Shown piece by piece: positions 1 through 11,119 of a stretch of 44,433 nt of DNA. The notes under the pieces are model-generated. The model was not told where the DNA came from. It did no database searches and worked only from the letters and a program-made list of their open reading frames with translations. The stretch's first letter is position 1. The number at the start of each line of letters is the position of its first letter. Both the position numbers and the translations under genes were made by a program. This DNA comes from Deltaproteobacteria bacterium (GTDB lineage: Bacteria > Bdellovibrionota_B > Oligoflexia > Oligoflexales > Bog-1112): positions 1-44,433 of the forward strand of contig CANIBL010000019.1 of NCBI GenBank assembly GCA_947466225.1. Reading direction: 5' to 3'.

Positions 1-76
1 AAGTCAGATGGGTGGTGGCAAGTCAGATGGGTGGTGGCAAGTCAGATGGGTGGTGGCAAGTCAGATGGGTGGTGGC
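1..76. repeat. 19-bp tandem repeat, four copies
   Basis: Four identical head-to-tail copies of AAGTCAGATGGGTGGTGGC at 1-19, 20-38, 39-57 and 58-76. The array starts at the first base, so it may continue to the left of the window. G-rich on the plus strand (GGGTGGTGG). Reading frames through it are repetitive and show no protein-like features, so it is best seen as non-coding. Confidence 0.9.
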
Positions 77-83
77 AAGCAGG

Positions 84-110
84 TACGGAACCTACGCAGT
101 TGGTTCCGTA
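84..110. repeat. Perfect 9-bp stem-loop
   Basis: TACGGAACC (84-92) pairs exactly with GGTTCCGTA (102-110) across a 9-base loop. No T-run follows on either strand, so it is not a clear intrinsic terminator. It could be a protein-binding site or an RNA hairpin; the role is unknown. Confidence 0.6.
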
Positions 111-142
111 ACAAACAATCCCACCCAAAAACCCCCACAAAA

Positions 143-158
143 TGTTCCTCGAGGAACA
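143..158. other. parS-like centromere site 1
   Basis: TGTTCCTCGAGGAACA is a perfect 16-bp palindrome (18 bp with the flanking A142/T159). It fits the general ParB-site pattern TGTTNCNCGNGNAACA and is close to the myxobacterial core GTTCCACGTGGAAC, differing only in the central dinucleotides. It lies about 3.3 kb from oriC, where parS sites usually cluster. No parA or parB gene is inside the window. Confidence 0.75.
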
Positions 159-207
159 TCGGGTTTTCCCCCCATATTTTCCTTGTCGTATCACGGAGTT
201 TTATGAG

Positions 208-219
208 TGTTCCTCGAGG
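208..219. other. Degenerate parS half-site
   Basis: TGTTCCTCGAGG matches the left three quarters of the two perfect sites nearby, but the right arm is replaced by a C-run. It is probably a decayed or weak ParB site. The call rests only on similarity to its neighbours. Confidence 0.5.
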
Positions 220-247
220 CCCCCCCCCTCCAATCGAGTCGGAAAAA

Positions 248-277
248 GCGAGAATGTTCCTCGAGGAACATTCTCGC
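248..277. other. parS-like centromere site 2 in a 30-bp palindrome
   Basis: The same TGTTCCTCGAGGAACA core (255-270 with its flanking bases) sits in a perfect 30-bp palindrome spanning 248-277, with GCGAGAA/TTCTCGC outer arms. It is the strongest candidate ParB-loading site of the three. The outer arms exceed the normal 16-bp parS and might add a second binding function. Confidence 0.75.
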
Positions 278-342
278 AACAGTCTAAAATTAAAAAAATA
301 AATGCGCTTTGCTTGTTTTCTTTTAATTCTGCTTCACCCAAT

Positions 343-379
343 AAAAAACCCCAGCCGGCGGTTCGCCGACTGGGGTTTT
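343..379 (-). terminator. Intrinsic terminator of the atp operon
   Basis: Read on the minus strand, an AAAACCCCAG-x-CGGCG arm (379-364) pairs with CGCCG-x-CTGGGGTTTT across a 3-base loop, followed by a run of T (348-343). One mismatch (355/369) interrupts the stem. It lies about 20 bases after the atpE stop codon, as expected for the end of this transcript. Confidence 0.85.
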
Positions 380-398
380 CCCTAAAATGGCGGAAAAA

Positions 399-704
399 TC
401 ATCCAGCCAAGTTAAGCGCAATCACAAAACACAAAAGAGCCTGGAACTCCATAAAGACCAAAGAAAGGATCAATGGCACAAAAACATCGCCACGAGAGGC
501 AGGATTCCGCGCTATCCCCTCCAAAGCAGCGCTGGCAGCACGCCCTTGCGCGGTGGCAGCCCCAAAAGCCCCCAGCCCGATGGCAATCGCAGCGCCGATC
601 TTGGCAAGACCCACGGCCTCACCGGCCGCGCCCTCCGCCGCCACAGCAACCGCGCTCACTCCAACGCCCAACAAAACAGAAGAAACCGTGCGCAACAACT
701 TCAT
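399..704 (-). CDS. atpE: ATP synthase F0 subunit c
   Basis: Forms the proton-driven c-ring of F0F1-ATP synthase in the inner membrane. The 101-residue protein has an N-terminal hydrophobic stretch, a glycine-rich first helix (GAAIAIGLGAFGAATAQG), the polar-loop segment ARNPASR, and a second helix with the proton-carrying acidic residue in LVFMEFQALLCF. The N-terminus (about 20 residues to VAVAAEG) looks like a cleavable signal, longer than in E. coli subunit c (79 residues). ATG at 704 is chosen because AGGGG stands just upstream; an in-frame extension to 797 would run into atpB. Last gene of the minus-strand F0 operon, followed by a terminator. Confidence 0.93.
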   Translation of the reverse strand: MKLLRTVSSVLLGVGVSAVAVAAEGAAGEAVGLAKIGAAIAIGLGAFGAATAQGRAASAALEGIARNPASRGDVFVPLILSLVFMEFQALLCFVIALNLAG

Positions 705-724
705 TATGTTACCCCTACGTAAAA

Positions 725-1516
725 CTAGTGATCGTGTGATACCGCCATGCTGATATATATACTTGTCAACATAGTAAAAACAAAACTCTGAATGCAAGCG
801 ACCAGCAAACCGAAAAAAAGCAGCAGTGCTGGAACGCCAAGGGGCACCATATGACTAAACACCCCCAACAACAGATGATCTCCAAAAATATTCGCAGCCA
901 GCCGAAAAGACAAAGAAAGCGGCCGCGCCAAGTGACTAATCATCTCTAGACAAAGAAACAATGGGGCCAACACCAAAAAGGGTCCCGTGAATTGATGCAG
1001 ATACCCCTTGCCATGTTCACGAATCCCCGCCGCATTGTAGACAAGGAAGACCACGGCCCCCATTGCCAGATTAATGCTGAATGACTCTGTTGCGGGGGGC
1101 AGCCCAGGCACCAGCCCAGTTAAATTGCTACACAAAATAAAGAGAAACAAGGTGGAGATCACCGGCAAAAAAAGAAGCCACTTCTTGCCAAACTGCTCTT
1201 GCGCCAAATCATAAAGAAAATCCAGCGCCAACTCTAAGAAAAAAAACAACGAAACTCGCGTTGCAATCAATTGGTTCGGCTCTGAAACAGCGGAAACTCT
1301 TCGGCGGAAATACAGCCCCATCCCCAACAACAGCCCCGTAACCAGCAAGCTGGACCCAAGGGGAGCCAAATGGACTGGGAGTCCAAGCGCATGAAACAGG
1401 ATGTGGTAAAAATCCAAATGCTCTCCTTGAGCCTCTTGTGCCACAAGGGACTGGGAAAGAAACGCTGCAAGGACCAGACTACGGATCATTTCGCCACCTG
1501 TGCGTGTTGCCGTCAT
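725..1516 (-). CDS. atpB: ATP synthase F0 subunit a
   Basis: Forms the stator half-channels that carry protons to the c-ring. 263 residues with several membrane helices. Family landmarks are the SLSFRLAANIFGDHLLLG segment, which holds the essential arginine, and the C-terminal SFVFTMLTSIYISMAVSHDH. The ATG at 1516 overlaps the stop of the upstream atpI-like gene (ATGA), pointing to translational coupling. A second ATG at 1489 would start the protein right at its hydrophobic segment (MIRSLVLAAF) and remains possible. Downstream comes atpE. Subunits b, delta, alpha, gamma and beta are not in the window. Confidence 0.95.
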   Translation of the reverse strand: MTATRTGGEMIRSLVLAAFLSQSLVAQEAQGEHLDFYHILFHALGLPVHLAPLGSSLLVTGLLLGMGLYFRRRVSAVSEPNQLIATRVSLFFFLELALDFLYDLAQEQFGKKWLLFLPVISTLFLFILCSNLTGLVPGLPPATESFSINLAMGAVVFLVYNAAGIREHGKGYLHQFTGPFLVLAPLFLCLEMISHLARPLSLSFRLAANIFGDHLLLGVFSHMVPLGVPALLLFFGLLVACIQSFVFTMLTSIYISMAVSHDH

Positions 1517-1884
1517 GATTTTGTCTCCATACTCCGCTGCAGTCTACTCGATCGCCGCGTAAGTCTCAAGGCCCTTAAACAAATGGATGATTCCGCTGTT
1601 TGTATGCCCCCACAAAAAAAAACACCCAGGCCCAGCACAATACAGCCAAGACCCAAAAGAGCCCCGGCAACAAATACCGCGGGGGATAAAAAACGGAAGA
1701 AAGAAAAAAGAAAAAGCACCGCCAGCAATTGCTTGCCAAGCAAAAGCCCCCCTCCAATCAAAAGGCGCCGCCCTCCATGGGTCTCATTCCCCGATCGCTT
1801 CAGCGCCAACACGCCCCCCACACACAACAAAGCGCACATGAAAGAAAAAAACAAAAAACCACCCCAAAAATCAGCAAGATTCAT
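1513..1884 (-). CDS. AtpI-like membrane protein of the F0 operon
   Basis: A 123-residue protein with about four hydrophobic stretches (residues roughly 7-28, 41-63, 67-92 and a weak C-terminal one) and a basic C-terminus. Sequence similarity to characterised AtpI is not strong by eye. The call rests mainly on its place directly before atpB and after a small AtpZ-like gene, and on its membrane topology. AtpI proteins help assemble the c-ring in other bacteria. It overlaps both neighbours by 4 bases. Several poly-A/T runs in the gene reflect its phenylalanine-rich helices. Confidence 0.6.
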   Translation of the reverse strand: MNLADFWGGFLFFSFMCALLCVGGVLALKRSGNETHGGRRLLIGGGLLLGKQLLAVLFLFSFFRFLSPAVFVAGALLGLGCIVLGLGVFFCGGIQTAESSICLRALRLTRRSSRLQRSMETKS

Positions 1885-2096
1885 CGCTTGTCCTTTTCCC
1901 GCCTACCCGCCAATCGAATCACCAAGTAGAACGAGTGGAGTATCTTAGCAAACGCGGGAAGCAGCAACCACTTCTTCCAATCCACACCCGCATCAGCAAA
2001 GCGCTCATTAAGATAACGGCCCCCAACAACCGCCCCCCATAAATAAAAAGCAGCCTCTATGCTAACCGACAACAAGTATAAAAGAACTTTTCCCAT
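1881..2096 (-). CDS. Small AtpZ-like F0 accessory protein
   Basis: A 71-residue protein, first gene of the minus-strand atp operon. It has two hydrophobic segments (about residues 4-27 and 41-60) and a very basic tail (RREKDKR). The glycine-rich first helix (WGAVVGGRYLNERF) resembles the small AtpZ/AtpQ-type proteins that precede atpI-atpB in many bacteria. ATG 2096 has a good ribosome site, AAGGAGAT. It is divergent from dnaA with 166 bases between. Confidence 0.55.
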   Translation of the reverse strand: MGKVLLYLLSVSIEAAFYLWGAVVGGRYLNERFADAGVDWKKWLLLPAFAKILHSFYLVIRLAGRREKDKR

Positions 2097-2262
2097 CCGC
2101 CATCTCCTTGCCCCGGAAATTTCTATGTGTTATCTCTCCCGAGCACCCACCGTCTTGCCATATTGAGATAGGACGACAACCACAAGCACGATATAAAATG
2201 ACAATGCTGCATGTAATTTTTTCCTATTATCTGGCACAGACCGGCCGTAAGGGTGCATTTCT

Positions 2263-3471
2263 ATGAAAACGCTTTTCCCTGATCGCACTTCGACCAAATT
2301 GGACCCATACCTGCCGGCTTCACTGTCAGAGCCGACCTCCATTTTTTCCGAAAAAAACGCTTTGTTACCGCCTGACATGAACTCCGAGCTAGAAGAGGAA
2401 CGCGCCCGAGAAAGCGAGCCATTTGTTCATTCTCTCTCTAAAATTCCAAAGCTCAACCCCACGTATACCTTCTCTACTTTTGTCCGCGGGCCTAGCAATC
2501 AGTTTGCCCTCGCAACATGCCAAAACGTCGCAGAAAACCCAGGCGTAAGTTACAATCCACTTTTTTTGTATGGTTCCACAGGGTTGGGGAAAACCCATCT
2601 TCTGCATGCGGTGGGCAACCACGTCGCCTCTCGAAACCGCGATGCAATTGTGACGTATATTTCAAGCGAACGCTTCATGAATGAGATGATTTACTGCATC
2701 CGACACAACAAAATGTGGGATTTCCGGCAAAAATACCGCCACTGCGATGTTTTTTTAATGGATGATATTCAGTTTATTTCCGGCAATAAATCCGCAACTC
2801 AAGAGGAATTTTTTCACACATTCAATACGTTATACGAATCAAAAAAACAAATCATCATCACCTCTGACTTGTTTCCACAGGATATTCCAGATCTTGAAGA
2901 GCGCTTGCGAAATCGCTTTCAGTGGGGCCTTATCGCAGATATTCAGCCCCCCGATATTGAACACCGCATTGCCATCCTGATCAACAAAGCCGAGCAAATG
3001 GGAGTTGCGCTATCCTATGAGGTGGCGGAATTCATTGCAACGAATGCCAAGCGCAATATCCGAGAACTAGAGGGCGCCCTCCACAGAATTATCGCCTTTT
3101 CTGCGCTTCACGGCAAACCACTGGACAAACGCCTTGCGATGGAAACTTTTGAAAGCTTGATGGAGGACCCCCCGAAAAAAATCACCGTAGAGCTCATCCA
3201 AAAAGTTGTGGCGCAACACTTTAAAATTCGCGTCACAGACCTAAAATCTCAAAAAAGACTTCGGATCCTTACCGTCCCCCGGCAAATTGCCATGTTCCTT
3301 TCTCGCGAGTGCACCACCGCATCCTATCCTGATATTGGGGAAAAATTTGGCGGAAAGGATCACACCACCGTTATGCATGCATGCAAAAAAGTCACTGCTG
3401 AAAAAGAGCTTTCCGCCAACATCAAAAAGCATCTTGAAGTACTACGCCGAACACTAGAGGAATGCAGCTAG
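2263..3471 (+). CDS. dnaA: Replication initiator DnaA lacking domain I
   Basis: ATP-dependent initiator that binds DnaA boxes and melts oriC. Domain III (AAA+) begins near residue 65 (NPTYTFSTFV) with Walker A GSTGLGKT at 104-111 and Walker B FLMDDIQF near 164-171. Domain IV carries the helix-turn-helix signature GGKDHTTVMHACKKV close to the C-terminus. At 402 residues it is short: only about 64 residues precede domain III, acidic and proline-rich in the middle, with none of the folded domain I that binds helicase and regulators. A stop codon (TAA 2248-2250) closes the frame upstream, and I see no domain I in the other frames of 2097-2262. The ATG has a weak AAGGG site. Followed directly by oriC. 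Confidence 0.95.
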   Translation: MKTLFPDRTSTKLDPYLPASLSEPTSIFSEKNALLPPDMNSELEEERARESEPFVHSLSKIPKLNPTYTFSTFVRGPSNQFALATCQNVAENPGVSYNPLFLYGSTGLGKTHLLHAVGNHVASRNRDAIVTYISSERFMNEMIYCIRHNKMWDFRQKYRHCDVFLMDDIQFISGNKSATQEEFFHTFNTLYESKKQIIITSDLFPQDIPDLEERLRNRFQWGLIADIQPPDIEHRIAILINKAEQMGVALSYEVAEFIATNAKRNIRELEGALHRIIAFSALHGKPLDKRLAMETFESLMEDPPKKITVELIQKVVAQHFKIRVTDLKSQKRLRILTVPRQIAMFLSRECTTASYPDIGEKFGGKDHTTVMHACKKVTAEKELSANIKKHLEVLRRTLEECS

Positions 3472-3485
3472 CTTTTACCTTTGCC

Positions 3486-3651
3486 TGTGGATAAACCTGT
3501 GGATATCCTGTGGATATCTTGTGGATAAAATTTTAAAAAAAGTTATCCACAAAGTTATCCACAAAGTTATCCACAAGTTATCCACAGATCGGCGGGTTTT
3601 TTTTTCCTTTTTATTTCATGTGGTTGTGGGTGTTTTTTTGAGTTATCCACA
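3486..3651. other. oriC: Chromosome origin oriC with nine DnaA boxes
   Basis: Seven perfect TTATCCACA boxes and two one-off variants lie between dnaA and dnaN. On the minus strand: 3486-3494, 3498-3506 (ends TGTGGATAT), 3509-3517 (same variant) and 3520-3528. On the plus strand: 3543-3551, 3555-3563, 3567-3575, 3578-3586 and an outlier at 3643-3651. Box-to-box spacing is 11 or 12 bases, close to one helical turn. The two clusters face each other across an A/T-only stretch, 3525-3541, which is a plausible unwinding element. A T-run at 3597-3605 follows. Confidence 0.95.
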
Positions 3652-3927
3652 GATTTCTTCTTCCCCTACTACTGCTATTTAACTTTAACTTACATATAAG
3701 AAAATAGGAGAAGCGCGCAGCACATGCATGTGCACAACTCTTCTTGCTTACCTTCTGAGTAGCAACGAGGTAAGATAGTTGCTTGCAGTTACGACCTCAG
3801 AAATTTACTCGGCGATCTTCTTTCTGTGCGCATGGCCAACCCCGTATATTTCGTTAGGGCCTGCCATCGGAAAATTAAAGTCTGCAGAGTCTCTTGAGAC
3901 GCCATTTGTTTTTGCTTCGAGGAAAAT
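3652..3927. other. oriC-dnaN spacer
   Basis: No convincing gene or RNA found here. It holds a 14-bp perfect palindrome GCACATGCATGTGC at 3720-3733 and AT-rich segments (3679-3705). I see no strong sigma-70 promoter for dnaN; the sequence TATATT near 3846 with a poor -35 is the best candidate. The region probably carries the right flank of oriC and the dnaN promoter. Confidence 0.5.
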
Positions 3928-7532
<3,605 letters not shown>

Positions 7533-7580
7533 ACTTCGATGAATTCAACGCTTCTTACCTGGGACAAGTAGGGTTTAGAT

Positions 7581-10073
7581 ATGAAAGATTTGGTATCTTC
7601 GATTAGCATCGAACAAGAGCTCAAGACTTCCTTTCTTGATTATTCGATGAGTGTATTGGTTTCTCGCGCATTACCGGATGTGAGAGACGGGCTGAAGCCG
7701 GTGCATCGACGTATTTTATATGCGATGCACAATTTGAAAAACGTACACAATAAGCCGTATTTAAAGTCAGCAAGGATTGTGGGGGATGTGCTCGGTAAGT
7801 ATCACCCCCACAGTGATACCTCTGTGTATGATGCCCTGGTTCGCATGGCACAAGAGTTTAGTTTGCGCTATCCATTGGTGGATGGGCAAGGAAACTTTGG
7901 ATCTGTGGACGGAGACTCTGCGGCTTCTATGCGATACACCGAATCGCGTATGTTTGAAATCAGTGAGTATTTGTTGCAGGATTTGGAAAAAGAAACCGTC
8001 AACTTTGTTCCAAACTATGACAACAAAGAGCTGGAACCGACGGTGTTGCCGTCAATGTTCCCTCAGCTACTCCTGAACGGCTCTTCAGGGATTGCGGTGG
8101 GAATGGCAACCAACATCCCCCCTCACAACATGACGGAGGTGCTTTCTGGGCTTTTGGCTTTAATAGAAAACCCTGCGATTACTTTGCCTGAATTAATGCA
8201 GTATATTAAAGGACCGGATTTCCCTACAGGTGCGCAAATCCATGGCACCAAAGGTATTCGCGACGGGTATGAAACCGGACGCGGCTCTGTGATGATGCGT
8301 GCGACCTATACAGTCGAAACCGCAAGCGGTGGGCGTGAGCGCATTGTGGTAACGGAAATTCCGTTCCAAGTTAACAAAGCGAAACTGATTGAGAGAATTG
8401 CGGACCTGGTGCGAGAGAAAAAAATCGAAGGTATCTCCGATCTTCGAGACGAATCCTCACAAGAGGGCATTCGTGTTGTGGTGGATGTGAAAAAAGGGGA
8501 GATTGCCGAGGTCATCGTCAATAACCTCTTCAAGCTGACTCCGCTTCAAACCAGCTTTGGTATGAATATGGTAGCCCTGGTGCGAGGCACGCCCAAGCTC
8601 ATCGGCCTTAAAACCATGTTGGAAGAGTTTTATCACCATCGCCGCGAAATGGTCCTGCGTCGGACTCTGTACCTGTTGAGACGAAACGAAGAAAAGGCGC
8701 ATATTTTAATCGGTTTGAAGATTGCGATTGAAAATGTAGAAGCCGTCATCGCCTTGATTCGAGCCGCTCCCGACTCCCAAGTGGCGGGTGCGCGGTTGCG
8801 CGAGCAGTTTGGGTTATCCGATGCGCAGTCAAAAGCCATTTTGGAAATGCGTCTGTCTCGTTTGACGGGACTCGAGCGAGAGAAGATTGTGCAAGAGTAC
8901 GACGAGGTCATGGTAAAAATAGCTGATCTCCGCGATATCGTGCAAAAGCCAGAGCGAATCACGGCAATCATCGTGGAGGAAACCTTGTTTCTTCGAGATC
9001 GATTTGGTGATGCTCGACGAACCATTATTGTAGCGGCCGATCTGGATAATTTCACCATGGAAAGCTTGGTGGCTGATGAAGAGGTTGCGGTTACGATTAC
9101 CAATGGTGGATATGTAAAGCGTACAGCTAGCAATGAAATCGTAGCGCAAAAGCGAGGGGGGAAAGGCAAGAGCGGCATGTTGATGCGGGAAGATGATTTT
9201 ATTCAAAATGTCTTTATTACCAGCAATCATACTGATCTATTGTGTTTTTCAGATAAGGGGAAAGTATATAGCCTTAAGGTGTACCAGATTCCTGAGTCTG
9301 CGCTTCGGTCTCGCGGGCAGCACTTTGCCAACTTGGTTAAACTAGAGCAGGAGGAAAAGATCGTCTCCGTTTTGCCAGTAAAAGAATTCCGTGCTGATCA
9401 ATTTGTGGTGAGCGTCACGGAAAAGGGCATGGTGAAAAAGACTGAACTCATGGCATATGCTAGCGTGCGAGCCAATGGTATCATCGGGCTCAAGCTGGAT
9501 GATGGGGATCGCTTGGTGACCGGCTTGTTGGTTACAGCAGGAGATGAACTATTTTTGGCCACTCGTCAGGGGAAGGCCATTCGATTTGATGAGGGGGATG
9601 TTCGCTTGGTTGGTCGTGCCTCTCGTGGGGTGACGGGGATTCGTTTTGGCGCCTCAGAGAAAGAAGAGGGCGTTATTGGGGCTCAAGTTCTTTGCAAGGC
9701 AGATTCAGAAGACTCCTCCATTCTGTCTGTGTGTGAGAATGGATATGGCAAAAGAACCAAGCTGAGTGAGTACCGGGCCCAGTCACGCGGCGGAAAAGGG
9801 ATTTATACCATTAAGGTAACAGAGCGAAACGGACCTGTGGTGGGAATTTGTCAAGTTCGGGATACGGACGACCTGATGATCATGACTTCTTCCGGCAAGT
9901 TGATGCGCTTTTCTGTTGCTGATATTGGGGTGATTGGGCGCTTGACACAGGGCGTTCGTCTGATGTCGGTTGAGGCCGAGAGGGTGATTGCGATTAGCAA
10001 GGCGCCAGCTTCTGCAGAGGAAAAAACCGAAGCACCTGCTATTATGCCAGAGTCTGAAGACGAAGAGGGGTAG
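7581..10073 (+). CDS. gyrA: DNA gyrase subunit A
   Basis: DNA cleavage and rejoining subunit of gyrase. 830 residues. The active-site tyrosine is Y119 in AASMRYTE. The quinolone-determining segment reads [13 protein letters not shown] (about 72-84): relative to E. coli G81-D82-S83-A84 it has S-D-T-S, so both the Gly81 and Ser83 positions differ. The C-terminal wrapping domain has a GyrA-box QKRGGKG and a second similar SRGGKG motif. The tail is acidic (ESEDEEG), as in other GyrA. ATG 7581 follows a short 48-base gap after gyrB and is likely in the same transcript. Confidence 0.97.
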   Translation: MKDLVSSISIEQELKTSFLDYSMSVLVSRALPDVRDGLKPVHRRILYAMHNLKNVHNKPYLKSARIVGDVLGKYHPHSDTSVYDALVRMAQEFSLRYPLVDGQGNFGSVDGDSAASMRYTESRMFEISEYLLQDLEKETVNFVPNYDNKELEPTVLPSMFPQLLLNGSSGIAVGMATNIPPHNMTEVLSGLLALIENPAITLPELMQYIKGPDFPTGAQIHGTKGIRDGYETGRGSVMMRATYTVETASGGRERIVVTEIPFQVNKAKLIERIADLVREKKIEGISDLRDESSQEGIRVVVDVKKGEIAEVIVNNLFKLTPLQTSFGMNMVALVRGTPKLIGLKTMLEEFYHHRREMVLRRTLYLLRRNEEKAHILIGLKIAIENVEAVIALIRAAPDSQVAGARLREQFGLSDAQSKAILEMRLSRLTGLEREKIVQEYDEVMVKIADLRDIVQKPERITAIIVEETLFLRDRFGDARRTIIVAADLDNFTMESLVADEEVAVTITNGGYVKRTASNEIVAQKRGGKGKSGMLMREDDFIQNVFITSNHTDLLCFSDKGKVYSLKVYQIPESALRSRGQHFANLVKLEQEEKIVSVLPVKEFRADQFVVSVTEKGMVKKTELMAYASVRANGIIGLKLDDGDRLVTGLLVTAGDELFLATRQGKAIRFDEGDVRLVGRASRGVTGIRFGASEKEEGVIGAQVLCKADSEDSSILSVCENGYGKRTKLSEYRAQSRGGKGIYTIKVTERNGPVVGICQVRDTDDLMIMTSSGKLMRFSVADIGVIGRLTQGVRLMSVEAERVIAISKAPASAEEKTEAPAIMPESEDEEG

Positions 10074-10096
10074 AAGGAAGAAAGCAGGAGAAGGCG

Positions 10097-11119
10097 TTGT
10101 CTCAAGGAAATACCATCCATGAAGCGGTGATGCCCTATGTGCGAAGCGGGGGCATTACCCATTACTACGCAGCCTGCGGCACGCTTTCTCAGGGGGTTTT
10201 ACAGCGGAGCTCTCATTTACCGGGAGGGCGCTGCTTTTTTGATCTGTCTAGCTTGACCAAAGCCTTGGTCACGACCCCGCTGATGCTTCGATTGGCAGAG
10301 GGCAGACCGTTGGCCGAGGTTGAAGTACCCTTTGCTGGAGAACGCTTTTCTGCGGTAGCCCTCTTGCAGCATGAAGCAGGCCTTCCTTTTTGGCGAAACC
10401 TTTGGGTGTGCTTGCTCCATAAACCGGGCGACTCTCGCCAGACGGCTTCGGCTCGGTTGGAGCGTTTTGTACAAGAGAGACCGCGTGGCACCCATGACTC
10501 CGCTTATCTGTATAGTGATCTCGGTCACATGATCTTGTCGCGGTGGATAGAGGACAAGACGCAGCAATCCTTGGACTTGTATTACCGTGATTTTTTAGAG
10601 ACCCAGCTGGGGGTAAATCCCGCACTTCTTTTCTTCGCGCCCACCCAAACCCAAAAAGAACAAAGCATTATCAGCGCATATTGTCCGATTCGCAGGCGCT
10701 GGCTTCGGGGGGAGGTCCACGATGAAAACGCATCGGCGCTGGGTGGCACCAGCGGACATGCGGGGCTTTTTGGCGCTGGCGATGGAGTGGAGTCTTTTTT
10801 GCTGCGATTCTTGTCATCGGCGGAAGGGCGGAAATTCTTGGCGGCGCAGCTACCACCCTACGAGGTCGCTAGACGTAGTTTTTTGGGGTGGCAGGTTGGG
10901 ATGGGGCTAGAACCATCCCTCTCCTCTTCTTCGTGGATTTTGGGGCACCAGGGCTTTACTGGGACCTTGTTCTGGTGGGAGCCAGCTCGAGGACATTTTG
11001 GGGTCTTTCTTACGAATCGAACTGTGGGTGCGCGACTTGTGCCCTGGATTCAGGGCCTTCGACGGCAAGTCTTTTCTCTTCAGCAAAATTTGCTCAGTCG
11101 AGGGGAAATATGCAGGTAG
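10097..11119 (+). CDS. Beta-lactamase-family serine hydrolase
   Basis: A 340-residue penicillin-recognising enzyme of the class C/AmpH-like fold. The catalytic S52-x-x-K55 (SLTK), Y139-S-D, and H284-Q-G motifs are in order, and the family segment DENASALGGTSGHAGLFG lies near 209-226. No signal peptide is visible, so it may act in the cytoplasm or be exported another way. Possible roles are D,D-carboxypeptidase, esterase or wall-fragment hydrolase; the sequence alone does not decide. The start is TTG 10097 behind a clear AGGAGAAGG site, 23 bases after gyrA. Its last 10 bases overlap the next gene. Confidence 0.8.
   Translation: MSQGNTIHEAVMPYVRSGGITHYYAACGTLSQGVLQRSSHLPGGRCFFDLSSLTKALVTTPLMLRLAEGRPLAEVEVPFAGERFSAVALLQHEAGLPFWRNLWVCLLHKPGDSRQTASARLERFVQERPRGTHDSAYLYSDLGHMILSRWIEDKTQQSLDLYYRDFLETQLGVNPALLFFAPTQTQKEQSIISAYCPIRRRWLRGEVHDENASALGGTSGHAGLFGAGDGVESFLLRFLSSAEGRKFLAAQLPPYEVARRSFLGWQVGMGLEPSLSSSSWILGHQGFTGTLFWWEPARGHFGVFLTNRTVGARLVPWIQGLRRQVFSLQQNLLSRGEICR

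Noticed and set aside
142..753. Open frames through the parS region and antisense to atpE
   Set aside because: They run through palindromes and the terminator and are shadows of atpE; no ribosome sites or protein-like features.
2097..2262. dnaA and atp operon promoters
   Set aside because: TATAAA at 2192-2197 and several weak pairs occur, but spacing or -35 match is poor; not listed as features.
3652..3927. tRNA or small RNA between oriC and dnaN
   Set aside because: No cloverleaf or clear terminator could be drawn.
10888..11109. Long N-terminal extension of the FAD oxidoreductase
   Set aside because: It overlaps the serine hydrolase in another frame; the FAD motif and ribosome site place the start at 11110.
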